Positions 1 through 11,476 of a stretch of DNA of 64,000 bases are shown one piece after another. The position numbers and the translations under genes are program-made. Origin of the DNA: Phyllostachys edulis (Eukaryota > Streptophyta > Magnoliopsida > Poales > Poaceae); NCBI GenBank assembly GCA_036346405.1, contig CM070563.1, positions 1,426,001-1,490,000 on the forward strand. The letters run 5' to 3'. The notes beneath the pieces are model-generated. The model was not told where the DNA came from. It made no database searches and worked only from the letters and a program-made list of their open reading frames with translations. Position 1 is the first letter of the stretch; each line of letters starts with the position of its first letter.

Positions 1-474
1 TGAAGTCGTCTAACGTGATACGCCAGATATTGGCAGGTAGTCAATGAAGTACTTTATGAAGCTTATATAGAATATGATTGAAGAGGTTGAGAACACTCGT
101 TGTGGTTATGAAGATGCCATAAAACATGGAGGATTCGATGGCGGTGCGAATGGTTCTTTCTGGGATTCCACTAGAAGAGGCATACTTGCAATATATGCTT
201 ACTTTGATGGCTTAGCGGAGACACGGAACGAGAAGTACATTAAAGTCCGCAGACAGAAGCACATTACACGTAGTCACATGGCATGATGGTTCGGCTAATT
301 GCTTTAGTCATCCTCGCTACTACTACGGTACACTGTGACACAAGCATCCAGACCATATAAGAAATACATGCCTTTAGGGGATAGTAAAAAACATGGGGGT
401 GGGACGGGGGACTACTACGTAATGACCTGACATACGGCGTGGATCGGGGCCATTTTCCCTTCCTTGCTAGCTCA
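1..474. other. no gene recognised
   Basis: No convincing gene is visible. The first bases resemble the edge of the tandem repeat unit that follows (tgaagtcgtc at position 1), so this may be a worn flank of the same array or part of a larger transposon whose left end lies outside the window. The short open frame at 74-286 has no family signature. Confidence 0.3.
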
Positions 475-1040
475 GCGTTGAACTCCTCGCCGGCCTTCCC
501 TTCCTTGTCGCGGATCGCCCACGTAATGGTATGTCGAAGTCATCCATGTCCTGCGATTCCATGATGTAAGTGCACCGTATAGTGAAAATCGTAAGAAGGA
601 TGTAAATTCTTCCTAACTCACGTCGTGGATACGGATTACGCCTGGGCGACCGAATACGCTGTGGCAGCCGGGCTTAGCTGCATGAGCCTTTCCCTTGCCC
701 TTGTCGCGGGACTGTCCACGTCGGGCTGGTATATCGAAGTCGTCCATGTCCTACGATTTCATGATGTAAGTGCACCGTATAGTGAAAATTGTAAGAAGTA
801 TGTAAATTCTTCATAACTCACGTCGTGGATATGGATTACGCCCGAGCGATTGGATACGCTGTTGTGCCGAGCTCACCAAGCATGAGCCTTTCCTTGCCCT
901 TGTCGCGGATCGCCCACGCCGGGTGGTATGTCGAAGTCGTCTATGTCCCGCGATTCTATGAGCGGTAAGTACACCGCATGATGAAAGACGTAATAAGGAT
1001 GTAAATTCTTCACAACCGACGCTGCCGATATGGATTACGC
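475..1040. repeat. ~199-bp tandem repeat, about three copies
   Basis: A segment recurs with a period close to 199 bases. Anchors such as cgaagtcgtccatgtcc occur near 532, 731 and 930, each followed by atgatgtaagtgcaccg and a block with gtaagaaggatgtaaattc. Copies differ by scattered substitutions and small indels. Open frames across the array are by-products of the repeat. It lies upstream of the GRF gene and may be a subterminal or promoter repeat of a large DNA transposon. Confidence 0.75.
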
Positions 1041-1883
1041 CGCAAGCATCGGGCTCCTTTGTTGCCTCCTCAACAGGTCCCAGACGAAAGTTTCCACCGA
1101 CGAAGTTCTCGCCCGCACCGAGTAGTTCAAGATGTATCATTGATGAATGCCCCGTCAGACATCTCGGCCGCTGATCCACTGGAAGAAGTGGCGGCGCATC
1201 TCGGCCGGCATTACGTGGGGATGAAGTTAAAATTTAAGGAATTCCATGTTGGGAGAGGAAAATAGATGCGCGCGAAAGGAACGCTTACAAGGTAGTGCTC
1301 AGACGTAGTACGCCTGCCGCGGTGTCGGGTGTGTGGATCAATGATCTCTGTGGCTTCGCCACACACACACCGCGGATCGAAAACGTGGTGGCACTAGAGC
1401 ATCTTTCATTGATTTATCCGGTATTGTAGTCGCTTCTCTTCAAATTTTGTTACTTTTGCTTCGCAACATCCTTGTGTAGGAGTTTGTCAAGAGTCCATAG
1501 TCGGGTATGTATTGTGTAGTGTTGGGTTTGGTTCAACCCCCTTTTATAAGCCCCATGGTTGGCATGGTGTGGTTAATTTCATGCAAAGTAGAGAGTCATG
1601 TCTTTTAGTTCTGAAAAGCTGAGGAGGTAGAGTGTTGTCATGTCGATCCGAAAGTCAAGAGGCATAGTGTTGTCACGCCTTACTTTGCAAAGGAGAAGTA
1701 ATGTCTTGTTTTGCGTAGTATTGTCTTATCGGTCCGAAAAGTCGCGAGGCGAGTGTTGTCGTGTCTTTCTTTGCGAGTCTTGTCTTTTGGTCTTAAAAGT
1801 CAAGCGAGGCTTTAATTGAGTTGTCAATTCGATCCAAAAGGCTAACCCTAAACCTAAACCCAAATCAAGCAAGCTATCTCATT
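1041..1883. other. no gene recognised
   Basis: Nothing protein-like is supported. From about 1600 the sequence becomes loosely repetitive, with recurring 'ttgtctt...aaaagtc' phrases leading into the tighter array at 1884. A short telomere-like run (ccctaaacctaaaccc) lies near 1847 and is too short to mean anything by itself. Confidence 0.3.
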
Positions 1884-2115
1884 TGGTCTTATCACCGCGA
1901 AAGTCGGCCCGTGGTCTTCTCGCCCAAAGCCGCCTGTGGTCTTGGCACCGCAGAAAGTCGCCTCCTTTGGTCTTATCATCGCAAAGTCGCCTGTGTGGTC
2001 TTGTCATCGCAAGAAAGTCAGCCTTCGTCTGTCTTATCATCGCACAAGGCTGCCCCCATTTTGTCTTGTCATCGCAAGCAAACCCGCCTCGCTTGGTCTT
2101 GTCTATGTGCAAAGC
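1884..2115. repeat. ~30-bp tandem array in a promoter
   Basis: About eight degenerate units of roughly 25-35 bases begin with ggtctt and contain atcatcgcaa-aagtcgcc-like cores. The array ends about 70 bases upstream of a TATA box and 160 bases before the ATG of the GRF gene. That position suggests a repetitive upstream promoter. Alternative-frame ORFs over the array are repeat shadows. Confidence 0.75.
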
Positions 2116-2185
2116 AACAAATTTCGTCGTCTTGTCATCTGCAAGCTAATACATTACTCGCTTTGTTAGTCTCCCCCCATGGGGC

Positions 2186-2192
2186 TATAAAA
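2186..2192 (+). promoter_or_regulatory. TATA box of the GRF zinc-finger gene
   Basis: TATAAAA lies within ggggctataaaatgcacg, 86 bases before the ATG at 2278. This is a reasonable distance for a plant core promoter with a short leader. Confidence 0.55.
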
Positions 2193-2277
2193 TGCACGCC
2201 CCACGCTTGGAAATTAGGACCACTTGACCCTTGAAACCGTAGGAAGAAGAACCTTCTTCGTCTTACAGTAACATACG

Positions 2278-2882
2278 ATGGCAGACGCCCAGGGACCAGT
2301 CCAACCGGGGTCGCCGAAGCCAGACCTTCTCGGCGAAAGGAGGGAGGACTTCGGCCCTAACTATCGGTTGATGCCAAAGAAGCGTGCTCAACCGGTATGG
2401 TCGAAATATGGACACTGGGAAGACGCTATCGTGCAGGTCATAGATGACCCTTTCGATGGTGGACGGCGTTTCTTTCGATGCCCATACTCTGGGGTAAATA
2501 GTTTTGTTCATGTTATCGCTAATACATCCTCCGCATTAACCGCCCCTTGTAGTAGATGGAGAAATGCAACTTCACCGCCGGATCGATCCTCCCCATGAAC
2601 GCATATGTTGTGAGGTACGTGGATGTATTGTGGAACTCAATCTTTGATTTGGAGGCGCAAATTGACGATCTCAATGAGCAAAATGATGACTTCCGCCAAC
2701 AGATGCAACATGAGAGGGGCAATGAGGAGGTCGTGAACATAGGAAGTTCCTATGATCCCACATGCTACTGTGCCAACCCTAGCTGCATATGTGCGTGCCA
2801 CTACAACGACGGCCAGCCACGTCCGAGGCGCCCAACTAGAGAACACTCTATGTGGGTAGCGAGAGGCACCTTCTACAATTAG
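2278..2882 (+). CDS. GRF-type zinc-finger, coiled-coil protein (two exons)
   Basis: Two exons, 2278-2493 and 2556-2882, join in frame to 180 codons. The 62-base intron runs from gtaaat to tgtagtag; using the later AG avoids a stop codon. Exon 1 carries the first half of a GRF zinc finger (KYGHWEDAIVQV, then GRRFFRCP). Exon 2 supplies EKCNF and a short coiled coil (DLEAQIDDLNEQ), then a Cys-rich segment (CYCANPSCICACH). The first zinc-binding cysteines of the usual motif are missing (WSKYGHW), so metal binding is doubtful. GRF fingers bind single-stranded nucleic acid in other proteins; in grasses many small GRF proteins occur beside transposons. A possible polyadenylation signal (AATAAA) lies near 3045. 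It may be a gene carried by a MULE-like element rather than a host gene. Confidence 0.6.
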
Positions 2883-3189
2883 GCATCAAGCGAGAAGCTT
2901 GTACGCCGGTAGTGTCCCCTTCAGACGCACTTATGTTCAATCTCCTAAAGCATGTAACTAAATGGTGGACGCGTTATTGCGGTTGCCTTTTATCGAGTTG
3001 ACATGTTGCATCGATGTGTCACGTGCTTTAAGTTATATGCATCGAATAAATATGCATTGTAAGACGAGATATTGACACTTCAAATAAAGTTGAAATTTGC
3101 AATTACGATACAATTAGTTTGACAGTTGCTTACAAGAACCAAAGTACTGACTGAAGTACAAGTTATAACATACTAGCAGTTGTAATACA
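2883..3189. other. intergenic, probable 3' UTR of the GRF gene
   Basis: AT-rich sequence after the stop codon. It includes an AATAAA-like signal (cgaataaatatg) near 3042-3053. No further feature is recognised before the 3' end of the opposite-strand MULE pseudogene. Confidence 0.35.
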
Positions 3190-6100
3190 AATTCCTATGT
3201 GTCAGCAGGCGCCTTGCAAGTTCTCACAGTGTGCCCTTCTGGCGAAGAGCCGCAACGCCTACCCGCCACAGCTAGCTTCCCTTCGTCCATATCGTTCAAT
3301 CACGCGACGATTTCGCCGACGGCCCTTCCCCCTCTCAACAAAGTTTAGATTCTAACCCAAGTCCTATTTGCAGATCCAATGTGGAGAAGTTACCCACAAC
3401 CCCGAAGCCCCTTAGCTCGCCGCACCACACCTACTGCACCCTTTCCTTCATGAAGTACTCCGATACGAAGTTTGATGGGTCCATGTGGATGGTCCCACAC
3501 GCGGCGAGGACATGAGAGCATGGCTTGTGAAGGAGCTTTAGCTTGTTGCATGTGCACTAGGTTCATTCACATGGTCTCCAAGGCAAACCTCATAGGTAAT
3601 AAGAGATCGAGCCGCCCGAATCCGGCTCTGCCTCGGAGGATCACGTCGAATCGATGCTCAGATGCCCATTACGAAGACCGTGTGCGATCGAGCCTTCTCG
3701 CCTTGGTCTGCATGTATGCCGTAATCTTTGAGGTATAGGTGTCTGTGGGTTGGTCGCATGAAGTGACGACGGTATGTCTTTCCCTCGAATATCCGACAGG
3801 CCATGCGTAACGCCTCGGCGATGGCGACAAGAGGCCGAGAACGAGGCCCCTAATAACCTGGGGCTTGTACACCTCTGCAAGGTTAGTGGTCATTATACCA
3901 TACCTTGCGCCGTCCGGAATGTCGTGCAAGAAGGACCACTTCTCCAATGGCTCGCCTCAATCTAATGAGAGAAACACCGATATCCTCGAGGTCCTCTCGG
4001 TCAAATGGGAGGGTTGAGCTCCCGCAGCAGTGAGGCGCCGGTCAGGCCGCCTAGGAATGAGGGGACGCTTGTTCCTCTCGACGACATGCTTCCTGGTGTG
4101 CTCGTCCAACATCTGCCACAACGCATCAAATTTACGCTACTGGTTCTGCATGGCAAGCCTCTTGAACAGCTTCATCAATGGTTGCTGCCTGAACTGTTTG
4201 AAGAAGTTGGCCCCCAGATGGCGAATACACCATCTGTTCCTCAGGTCTGGCCAAGGGAACGACTCATTGGGATCTTGCTGAAGTTGTTGGATGGCCTTCA
4301 TCATCCCGGAGTGGCGATCATGGATTATGCGTACATCGACGCGCCCCAACTACTCCCACCTCCGTGATGGCTAAGGGCGAACCGATTGTTGCCATCAACG
4401 CCAATTGTCATAGGATCATGCCCTTGTATTTCCCGCTTAGAAATGTCTCGGCCCATTGAGATCACGGTAACATGTGTCCGAATGCATTGATGCAGGACCG
4501 AATGCTAAGAAGGTCCTCTCGCAATACCATCAAACCTAGCAATGGGGTCTTTTGGTCGGGCCGGTCCTTCACAAAGAATGTATGTGCCTGTGTTCCGCCC
4601 CGCAAAGACTGGAGCATACGAGGAAGGTTGTCGAAGACACCTCGAAGAACCGAACCTCCTTTCCAAAGCCTTCGCTTAGCACGCCATGCCTTCACAGTAG
4701 CTAATCTTGTACTTGAATTTCGCCGATAGCCACCATGATATGCTTGGCCTCCGTGTTCGCTCTTCTTCACTATCTCTCAGACATGACATTGGCTATGAAG
4801 GTGGATGTCAGTTGCGATGCCTCGGCAAAACACTATCGAAAGCAAGCAGAGTGCGGCTCCACCTTCGAGACAATCCAATGAGTCTCGTACTTGGGTCTCC
4901 TTACGTGGACACACTAAGGACACCTAGTCTGCTTGTATACCACTTGCATCGCTTCCCGGCCGGATTTGAGTACACAAACGGCCATTGCATGGACAAGGTC
5001 CACACTTAATGGCATCCTCAGAGTGATCCCTTGTCAACAAACATTGCACGGTCAACCTCCGTCCCATTGTACTCCCACTTGGTAATTCATGCTCGTCGTG
5101 CACAAGAAGACCCTCAACGCTCCACTCCTATTCCATCCTCGCGGATGGGACCTTCGTCCTCCTCTAAGAGTTATCACCATCCTCTTCTAAAGCTTCTCCT
5201 CCGCCGAGCCGCTGTCATCGCCTCCATCTCGACGATTATGCCGCCGACATAATCCTCAGATCCGCTCGCACCGCTCGAAGCGTGGCCGCACGATATTCTC
5301 GCCTCGCTTCTCTTGTGCCTCACCTCCTCTTCGCCTCCGCAACATTGGCCACCTCGTCCTCTTTCTACCTCCTCGAACGCCGCCACCTCATCCTCTTGTG
5401 CGCCCACAACACGGCCACCGCTGTTCTTCATGAACCACACGACCGTGGTCTCGAAGCCGCCTACCAACCCGACGGAGCCGCTTAAGGGCCTCCGAGGAGT
5501 ACCTTCGACATGGCCGCACGAGTAGCACGACTCATAGCCACGGTGCCTACAGCCTTTCCGTATATGCATTCCATGCAACCGCAAGATCACTCGCTTCAAC
5601 TCCCACCGAATGTGCGTGGAGACCTACTCCAAACCCCTTGTATGACGACACTCCACACCTCGGGGTCCAATGAGAAGCTTCGTGAGCTGCTGTAGGACAT
5701 CTCCGATTCGGGCATTCTCCGTGTTCGTGTACCAAATCGACTTGTCGAAATCACTTAGGTCAACACCGCATGCACCTTCACGAACCGCACTAACACCGTA
5801 ATGCACTTTCCGCCTTGTGGGCTCGACATGACTACAAATATTACAAACGCTGCAACCAAAGGATTTCTACATACATTCCCCATATACGCTAAACAAACAA
5901 GTAGCCGAGTACAAGAACAAACTAGAGTATTACCTTCATGCGGAGACCTTCTCTTCGTATCAACAAGCTCCTCTCCTCCCAAACCGCCCTCTCCCGAGCT
6001 CTGCTCCTCACTGTGTACTTCTCGCAAGCTCCTCTCCTCCTCTCCTCTTGTCTCCCTCTCCCGAGTTCCTCGCTATGTACCTCTCACAAGCTCCTCTCCT

Positions 6101-6200
6101 CTTGTCTCTCTCTCTCTCGAGCTCCTCTGCTTCTCCCTCTCCCTAACTTCTCCCCTTTTTCTCCTCTCTCGATCTGCTATGCTTGTCCAACGAGAGAAAT
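3190..6200 (-). pseudogene. MULE (MuDR-like) transposase, degenerate
   Basis: Read on the minus strand, motifs of a plant MURA-type transposase appear in the correct order but in different frames. An N-terminal segment (YESCYSCGHVEGT and a later acidic/Arg-rich stretch) lies at 5174-5599. KAWRAKRRLW, then FDNLPRMLQSL, HTFFVKDRPD and SCINAFGHMLP lie at 4462-4770. The start of the catalytic domain follows around 4385-4460 (TFLSGKYKGMIL, then IGVDGNNRFAL). IIHDRHSGMMKAIQQL and RNRWCIRHLGANFFKQF lie at 4137-4349. A CCHC-like knuckle (RRCGSSPEGHTVRTCK) lies near 3200-3280. The first catalytic Asp is disrupted by a small indel in the usual IDGTF motif. The enzyme normally cuts and pastes DNA flanked by terminal inverted repeats; this copy cannot be functional. 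Its terminal repeats were not located. Confidence 0.75.
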
Positions 6201-6250
6201 GGTGAAATAAACCATGACGGGACCTGGGCTTGCTTCCTATATGACCGTGT

Positions 6251-6545
6251 AGTCGCTCAACCGTAGGACGACTTGGCAGTAAGTGTTGGCCTAAGGGTTG
6301 ACCGACACGTGGACTAGTCGCTGAACCATTGGACGACTTGGCAGAAGTGCCGCTCAATGGTTGAGCGACACGTGACTAGTCGCCGAACCGCTGACGACTC
6401 TGGCGAGAAGTATCGCCAAACGATCGATAGTCGCCGAATCGCTGGACGACTTGGCAGAAGTGCTAGCTCAAGGGTTGAGCGACACGTGACTAGTCACGAA
6501 CCGTTGGACGACTTGGCGTAAGCATCGCCCGACTAGGTCACTTAA
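6251..6545. repeat. ~62-bp tandem array upstream of the MULE gene
   Basis: About five units start near 6251, 6315, 6377, 6430 and 6493. Each has the form agtcgc-gaaccgttggacgacttggca followed by a gttgagcgacacgtgact block. The array lies just upstream of the minus-strand MULE gene, with a weak TATA-like catatagg near 6236. The gtcgcc/ggcgactt wording is shared with the array at 10380-10600. Confidence 0.7.
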
Positions 6546-6574
6546 CGATTCAAACTAATATATTAATAAGCAAT

Positions 6575-6740
6575 AGAACAATGTCGAGGGAATGCATAGA
6601 CAACCATGTCATAGTAATTACGAAGGAGAATACGTGAACACATAATACAAGTTATACAACAACGGTAGAGGGAATGCATAGACAACCATGTCATAGTACC
6701 TACGAAATACAATACGAAACACGTAATATGTAAACCCCCA
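6575..6740. repeat. 82-bp tandem duplication
   Basis: The phrase gagggaatgcatagacaacc and its continuation begin at 6586 and again at 6668. The copies are nearly identical over about 31 bases and then drift. No gene is associated. Confidence 0.7.
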
Positions 6741-7080
6741 TCGCCACCACCGCGCCACCCGCAAAGACTCTCCTCCGCCATCGCCACGCCCCACACCGTC
6801 CGCGCCAAAGAATACGCCTGGCTGGCTTCCGGCGCGGGGTGCCTAGGCCGGGGCCCAGACAGGGAAAGGCGCTCAGGAGCCCTGCTGATCCGTGGTCCCA
6901 GGGGGTCGACCCCACTTGTTCCTGCGTGATCACTGGGGGCCCGCTAAGCTGCTCAATGGAAAAAATGTCGACAGCGCAGCTCACCGCCTCGACCTCCCCG
7001 GTGCTTCGCTGGCATCGATCCACGCCCTCGCAGGAGAACCGAGGTGCCGATCGAAAACAAAGACTGCATGGCAAATAATG

Positions 7081-9262
7081 TTAATCTCTACAATATATCG
7101 ACGATCGCAAACTCAAGAGAGGAAACATACCGACCGTAGGCGGCGCGGATGTCATACCCACCATACTTGTCCGGACGGGTCGGGATGAGATCATATCGCT
7201 CGACGCTCGGTAGGTGTCTCGCAACAACGCCGGTGGCGGTGGTCGGGCGGTGGGGCGCGTACCACGCGTCCACCCGAACACTCAGCCTACCTAAGCGCAC
7301 GCGAGGAGGCGGCGGGGGCTCGTGGACGTGCCCTCCCGAGCTCGCTGACCGGGTCAGAGGACGGGCGCCCTCGACCTATGCACCGACGAGGCCACATCCC
7401 GAACCGACGAGCCAACCTCCTGCACCGACGAGGCCACCTCTCGCACTGGCCCTACACGACATCGTACCACGACGCTTCACCGCACCGCAGTTCGACGAAT
7501 AAATCGCACTAGCTCGTCGCGCAAGATGACCTCGCAGACCAATGTCGATCCCGCCCAGATCGACCGTCTGCCGCCGCAACCCCGACGCTGATGTTCTGCT
7601 CGCAGGAGTATGTCAAAGCGCCAAACCTATAATTCGTAACAATACGCAGACATTTTCAAACACGATTTACGTCGCGAGGTGCACGCCCGCGCTAAGTGAA
7701 GAGGGTAGAGTCGATCGGCCGCACGCGAAGCGGGTGGTTCGACGACATGCACCACCTTGGTGCGTGTTCATGGGCATACCAATAAGGTACGCGTCACAGA
7801 CGACCGGGTTGTACGGCCGCCCTTCATCACGCAGCCTCGTGGGCGTTCACCCATCGTGCCACCCACGGCCCATCTTGCCCGCCATCGCCCCGGTGCCACC
7901 CTCCTACTATGCTCGCAAACGCATTCACCGCAATTAGAAGCCATCATTATGTAAATATCAAAACATATGTGAACATGTGTTGCATGTAACTCACGCGTGG
8001 GTCAACTTCAGCACCTCGCCCCGATGGGAATCGAACAACTCGGCGGAGGCCGAATCGCGATCACCACATGCATCGTAGTCTCGATTTAACACGCCGAAGA
8101 CGAAGCTTCAAGGCCCGCCAAGACGCCGGCCGCGCTTAGCACAGTGAAGATAGCCACGCTGAGCACGGCCTCCGCCATCGACGGAGTACGGCTCCCAACA
8201 AGACGCTGTCGGCGGTGAGACGGTCCAATTGCTTCCACAAAGTGCTCAGACAAGACGTGTGACTCAGACGTGCAGTATACCGTACTCGGGCCGTAATAAA
8301 GGTTACAAAGGATTACCTATAATACGATCAAGAAAAGATATAGGAAGTATGTACCCGCTTACAAAGACTAAAGGGACCTTACGACGGCCGGTCCACCGCA
8401 TCCTCATGGTACATGTCCGCTACCAGACGGTCCGGAGTCTACAAAGATAGGCCGCTCGAGAGAGAAGCGCCGAACGACCACAACAGCAGCAGAGGGGCAC
8501 TAGGAGGATAGATGCGAGCCGTCCCTACAAAGACACATCGCACATGCCGCGCACGTCGCGCAAGTACGGCTAATCCTCAATCGATTCTAGCTCGCCATCG
8601 GCGATGGCCCTCACGCATTCTATGAGGCAAGCGCCGACGGAGTCACCGTGGTTACCGGTAAACAAGACTCAACCAAAGAGCCACAACAGTACGCCCAGTG
8701 CCGCGACACCGGTCAACGCTGGCTATGGGACCATCACCGACCTCTGCAGTAAACGAATAATTAGTAAGCCCGCCATATGGCTAGGCCTCAATGAATCGCT
8801 AAACATGGGAAATAGGTAGTATACGCACCCGAATCGCGAAGCCACCGCAGGGCGGCCATGCCATTGCCGCCCGAGAAGTCGGCACGGAGGCGGGCCTCCG
8901 CCCCAAGAACCCCCAAACCCGCCTAACAGAGGCCACGCCACGACAATCTCGTCCGGCTGAATGCAGGGTTTCGCGATAGCAAGCCGAGTAGCATCGCGAC
9001 ATCCTGCAGAGTAGGGGCCATCTCTCCGAAAGGGAGGTGGAAGGTGTGCATCTTGGGCTACCAACGGTTCACAGGGCAATCAGGAGCGACCGGTCGAACG
9101 GGAATCATCGTGGATCGCCCGGACCGCCCGACCTCCCCATCGTCCGTCGACTGCACTGTCGTCCTCTTCGGTCGCCTCTACCATTCGTGCGAGAGGTAGA
9201 AGGCCAAAACGGCTGAGCCTACAAAGCACGAAGAAGTAAGTACATAGTGCGATACGATACAA
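7081..9262 (-). pseudogene. plant mobile domain (PMD, MAIN/MAIL-like) gene, degenerate
   Basis: On the minus strand near 8955-9110 the reading FDRSLLIAL, VNRW, then after a stop PKMHTFHLPFGEM and APTLQDVAMLLGLLSR matches the start of the plant mobile domain (aminotransferase-like PMD). There is one frameshift before VNRW and one stop in place of an expected Arg. Downstream sequence to about 7080 is GC-rich with weak possible PMD remnants only (MRRQTVDLGG at 7550-7579). PMD proteins occur both as host nuclear proteins and as genes within MULE-like and gypsy elements of plants. This broken copy beside a MULE transposase is more likely element-borne. Exon limits cannot be set. Confidence 0.5.
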
Positions 9263-10057
9263 AAAAGTGGCACACTATGACAAACCTCTTTATCCAACAG
9301 GTCTAGTCTCTGCCTGTCGGGTGTCCGCAGCATTTAACCACCCCCAACTCACCGTCGCCCCGCCAACCGATCGCGGCACACGACGGCTCAAGTGGTCAAG
9401 ACGTCGACCAACCGATTCAAATAGACCAAATGCCAATCCAAACCACTAGGGTCTTGAGCCATACCTGCAAATTAAGAAATTAAAAGCATTCATATTACTT
9501 AAGCATTTAAATTATATTTCAATGGGAAATAAATCATATATGATATGTTCTTAGTGGCACTTAAAGACTTTGCTCCAACACAATGGTAATACATATACAA
9601 TTTCATGAAACCCACGTGGTAAAGACATAATTTTTCCTACGAAAGGCTATATTACGTTAACGCCTGTACCGACTGCTATAAATTGCGAAATATTTAATAC
9701 ATCATCGTTACTATGCATATTTATAATGGGTGAAGCTTTCAGGAAAAAAACAAAATTTGACATGTTTGACAATCCTGCGTGTTTCGCACCATGTATCTGT
9801 GATTCCTTAATCCAACCAAAACTATGAAGTAAATGTTTTCAATTCTTTATTGTACAAAAAAATTACATGTATTTAACATTCTATAAACTAGCATTTGCGA
9901 TGCACGGGTTATCGACATGTTTATATAATAGAAAAGTAACATGTTATCATTCATCTAGCCCGTACGCAATTAACGCAACACGCGGAATAGTACAACTAAA
10001 TTTATTTTTACTAACTAATTTTTCCTTCATACGAACTTCTAAACTAATTGTATTAAT
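9263..10057. other. AT-rich spacer, no gene recognised
   Basis: From about 9460 the base composition turns AT-rich with no coding signature. It probably covers upstream or intronic DNA of the PMD gene or the interior of a transposon. Confidence 0.3.
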
Positions 10058-10207
10058 CATGCTATCTCTAAACATTTGCTAACAATATGTCACTACACAC
10101 GATGTTGCTCGCTAACGTACCATGGTTACTAATTAACCATGCCATCTCTAAATATTTGCTAACAATATGTCACTACACATAAAGTTGCTTGCTAACCTAC
10201 CATGGTT
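10058..10207. repeat. 80-bp tandem duplication
   Basis: Two adjacent copies start at 10058 and 10138. They share tttgctaacaatatgtcact and the end taccatggtt, with a handful of substitutions. Confidence 0.75.
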
Positions 10208-10379
10208 TCAAAAATAAACTTGTACAAATTAACACTACAAACTTACCGTCCTAGTCGTCGATGCGAAACGAAGAACCTCTTTTTCCTCCTCCTCTTCTTC
10301 CCCTCCTCTTTTTTTTCCTCTCCTTCTCTTTTTCTTTCCTCTCGATTCTGAATGCGTCGATTCGCTCGGTGGAATGGCG

Positions 10380-10600
10380 AGGTTCTGCCGCGGGTTTTAT
10401 AGTCGCCAAGTCGCCATACTGGTTGGGCGACTTGGGTTGAGTCGCCACCTATTCGCTTGACCATATGGTGACTCTCTTCAAGTCGCCATTCCATAAAGCG
10501 ACTCACGCCGACCTTTAAATCGCTGCCCATTGGGCGACTTGAAGGTTTGTCGAGAGCGGTTGGCGATTTGCACGAGTCGCCCAACCGCACGGCATTACAC
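10380..10600 (-). promoter_or_regulatory. gtcgcc repeat promoter with TATA box (minus strand)
   Basis: Degenerate units built on agtcgcc and ttgggcgactt surround a minus-strand TATAAAA (10395-10401 on the plus strand reads ttttata). They are followed, in the minus direction, by a purine-rich leader at 10250-10380. The arrangement mirrors the repeat-plus-TATA structure upstream of the GRF and MULE genes. It probably drove the PMD gene to its left. A minus-strand open frame (10243-10590) spans this region, but its Arg/Lys/Glu-rich end is just the purine run. Confidence 0.45.
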
Positions 10601-11005
10601 GAGATTATTTCTGTAAAAAAAATTAAGCGGTATTATTTCTGTATTTCTGAATAAAAAATAGATTATTTAAAAAAATTCACCTATCCTCTGTCTGTGATTT
10701 TTTTTTTTGGTATGGGCATCTGGCAGTCGGCATTCAGCAACACTTTGAGCTGTAAAAGAAGGGAAGCACTAGATTGTAAAATGAGAGAATGTTGGGTGTA
10801 AATATTTACACTACATTACATCACTTAAAAATGACACGTAGCGACAGATATGCGTACCCCGATACTGAAAAAAAAGCAAGACGTACACTCTGCTGTTTAC
10901 ACGCGTAAGCTGAGATTTACAGTTATGGTGAGACTCCTTCGCATGTGTTACGGTGTAAGCTAGCGTGTATACGGTCGAGACTGGTCGTCGGTAGAGGGAT
11001 GTCAG

Positions 11006-11474
11006 TAGGGGTGGATAACGAGCCAGCTCGGCTCGGCTCGGTTCGGTAAAGCTCATTAAGAAAACGAGCTCGGCTTGTTAAGCTAACGAGCAGAATACCT
11101 GGCTCGGCACGGCTCGTTAGGCTCGTTGAGAAAGTCAAGAGATTACAGTTTGGGCTCGTTAGCCTTGTTAGCCTCGCTAAAAAAGGAAAATCGGCCTAAT
11201 AAATTTTTTAGAAAGTCAATAGATCACATCTTAGGGCTTGGACCTCCTTGGACCATCTAAGAGTTGTTGGGTTGGGCTGGTTTGATACTATTGCTTAACT
11301 GTGTTGGTTTTCAATGAGCTAAACGAGCAACTCGCGAGCCAGCTCGAACTCGTCTCTTTAAGAAAACGAGCTAAATTGTCGGCTCGACTCGGCTCGTTAA
11401 GGGACCGAGTTCGAGCCGAGCCCTTAATGAGTCAAGCTGGCTCACGAGTTTCGAGCTTTTTTTTTCCACCCTTA
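11006..11474. mobile_element. hAT-like non-autonomous element with split TSD
   Basis: The element begins TAGGGGTGGA and ends with the complement of TAAGGGTGGA. Its interior is rich in gagctcg/cggctcg repeats. The left flank is GATGTCAG (10998-11005). The matching right duplicate is reached only after removing the gypsy element: TTAGA at 20204-20208 followed by CGTCAG gives GACGTCAG, 7 of 8 matching. An 8-bp duplication and the short inverted termini fit hAT. No coding capacity is present. Confidence 0.65.
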
Positions 11475-11476
11475 GA

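Noticed and set aside
1879..2234. Several overlapping open frames over the 30-bp array
   Set aside because: They arise because the repeat unit is open in several frames; none has a family signature.
7149..7502. 117-codon plus-strand frame
   Set aside because: No recognisable motif; it overlaps the degenerate minus-strand PMD region and is GC-driven.
10243..10590. 115-codon minus-strand frame rich in Arg, Lys and Glu
   Set aside because: The charged end is a translated purine-rich leader and the start overlaps the promoter repeats and TATA box.
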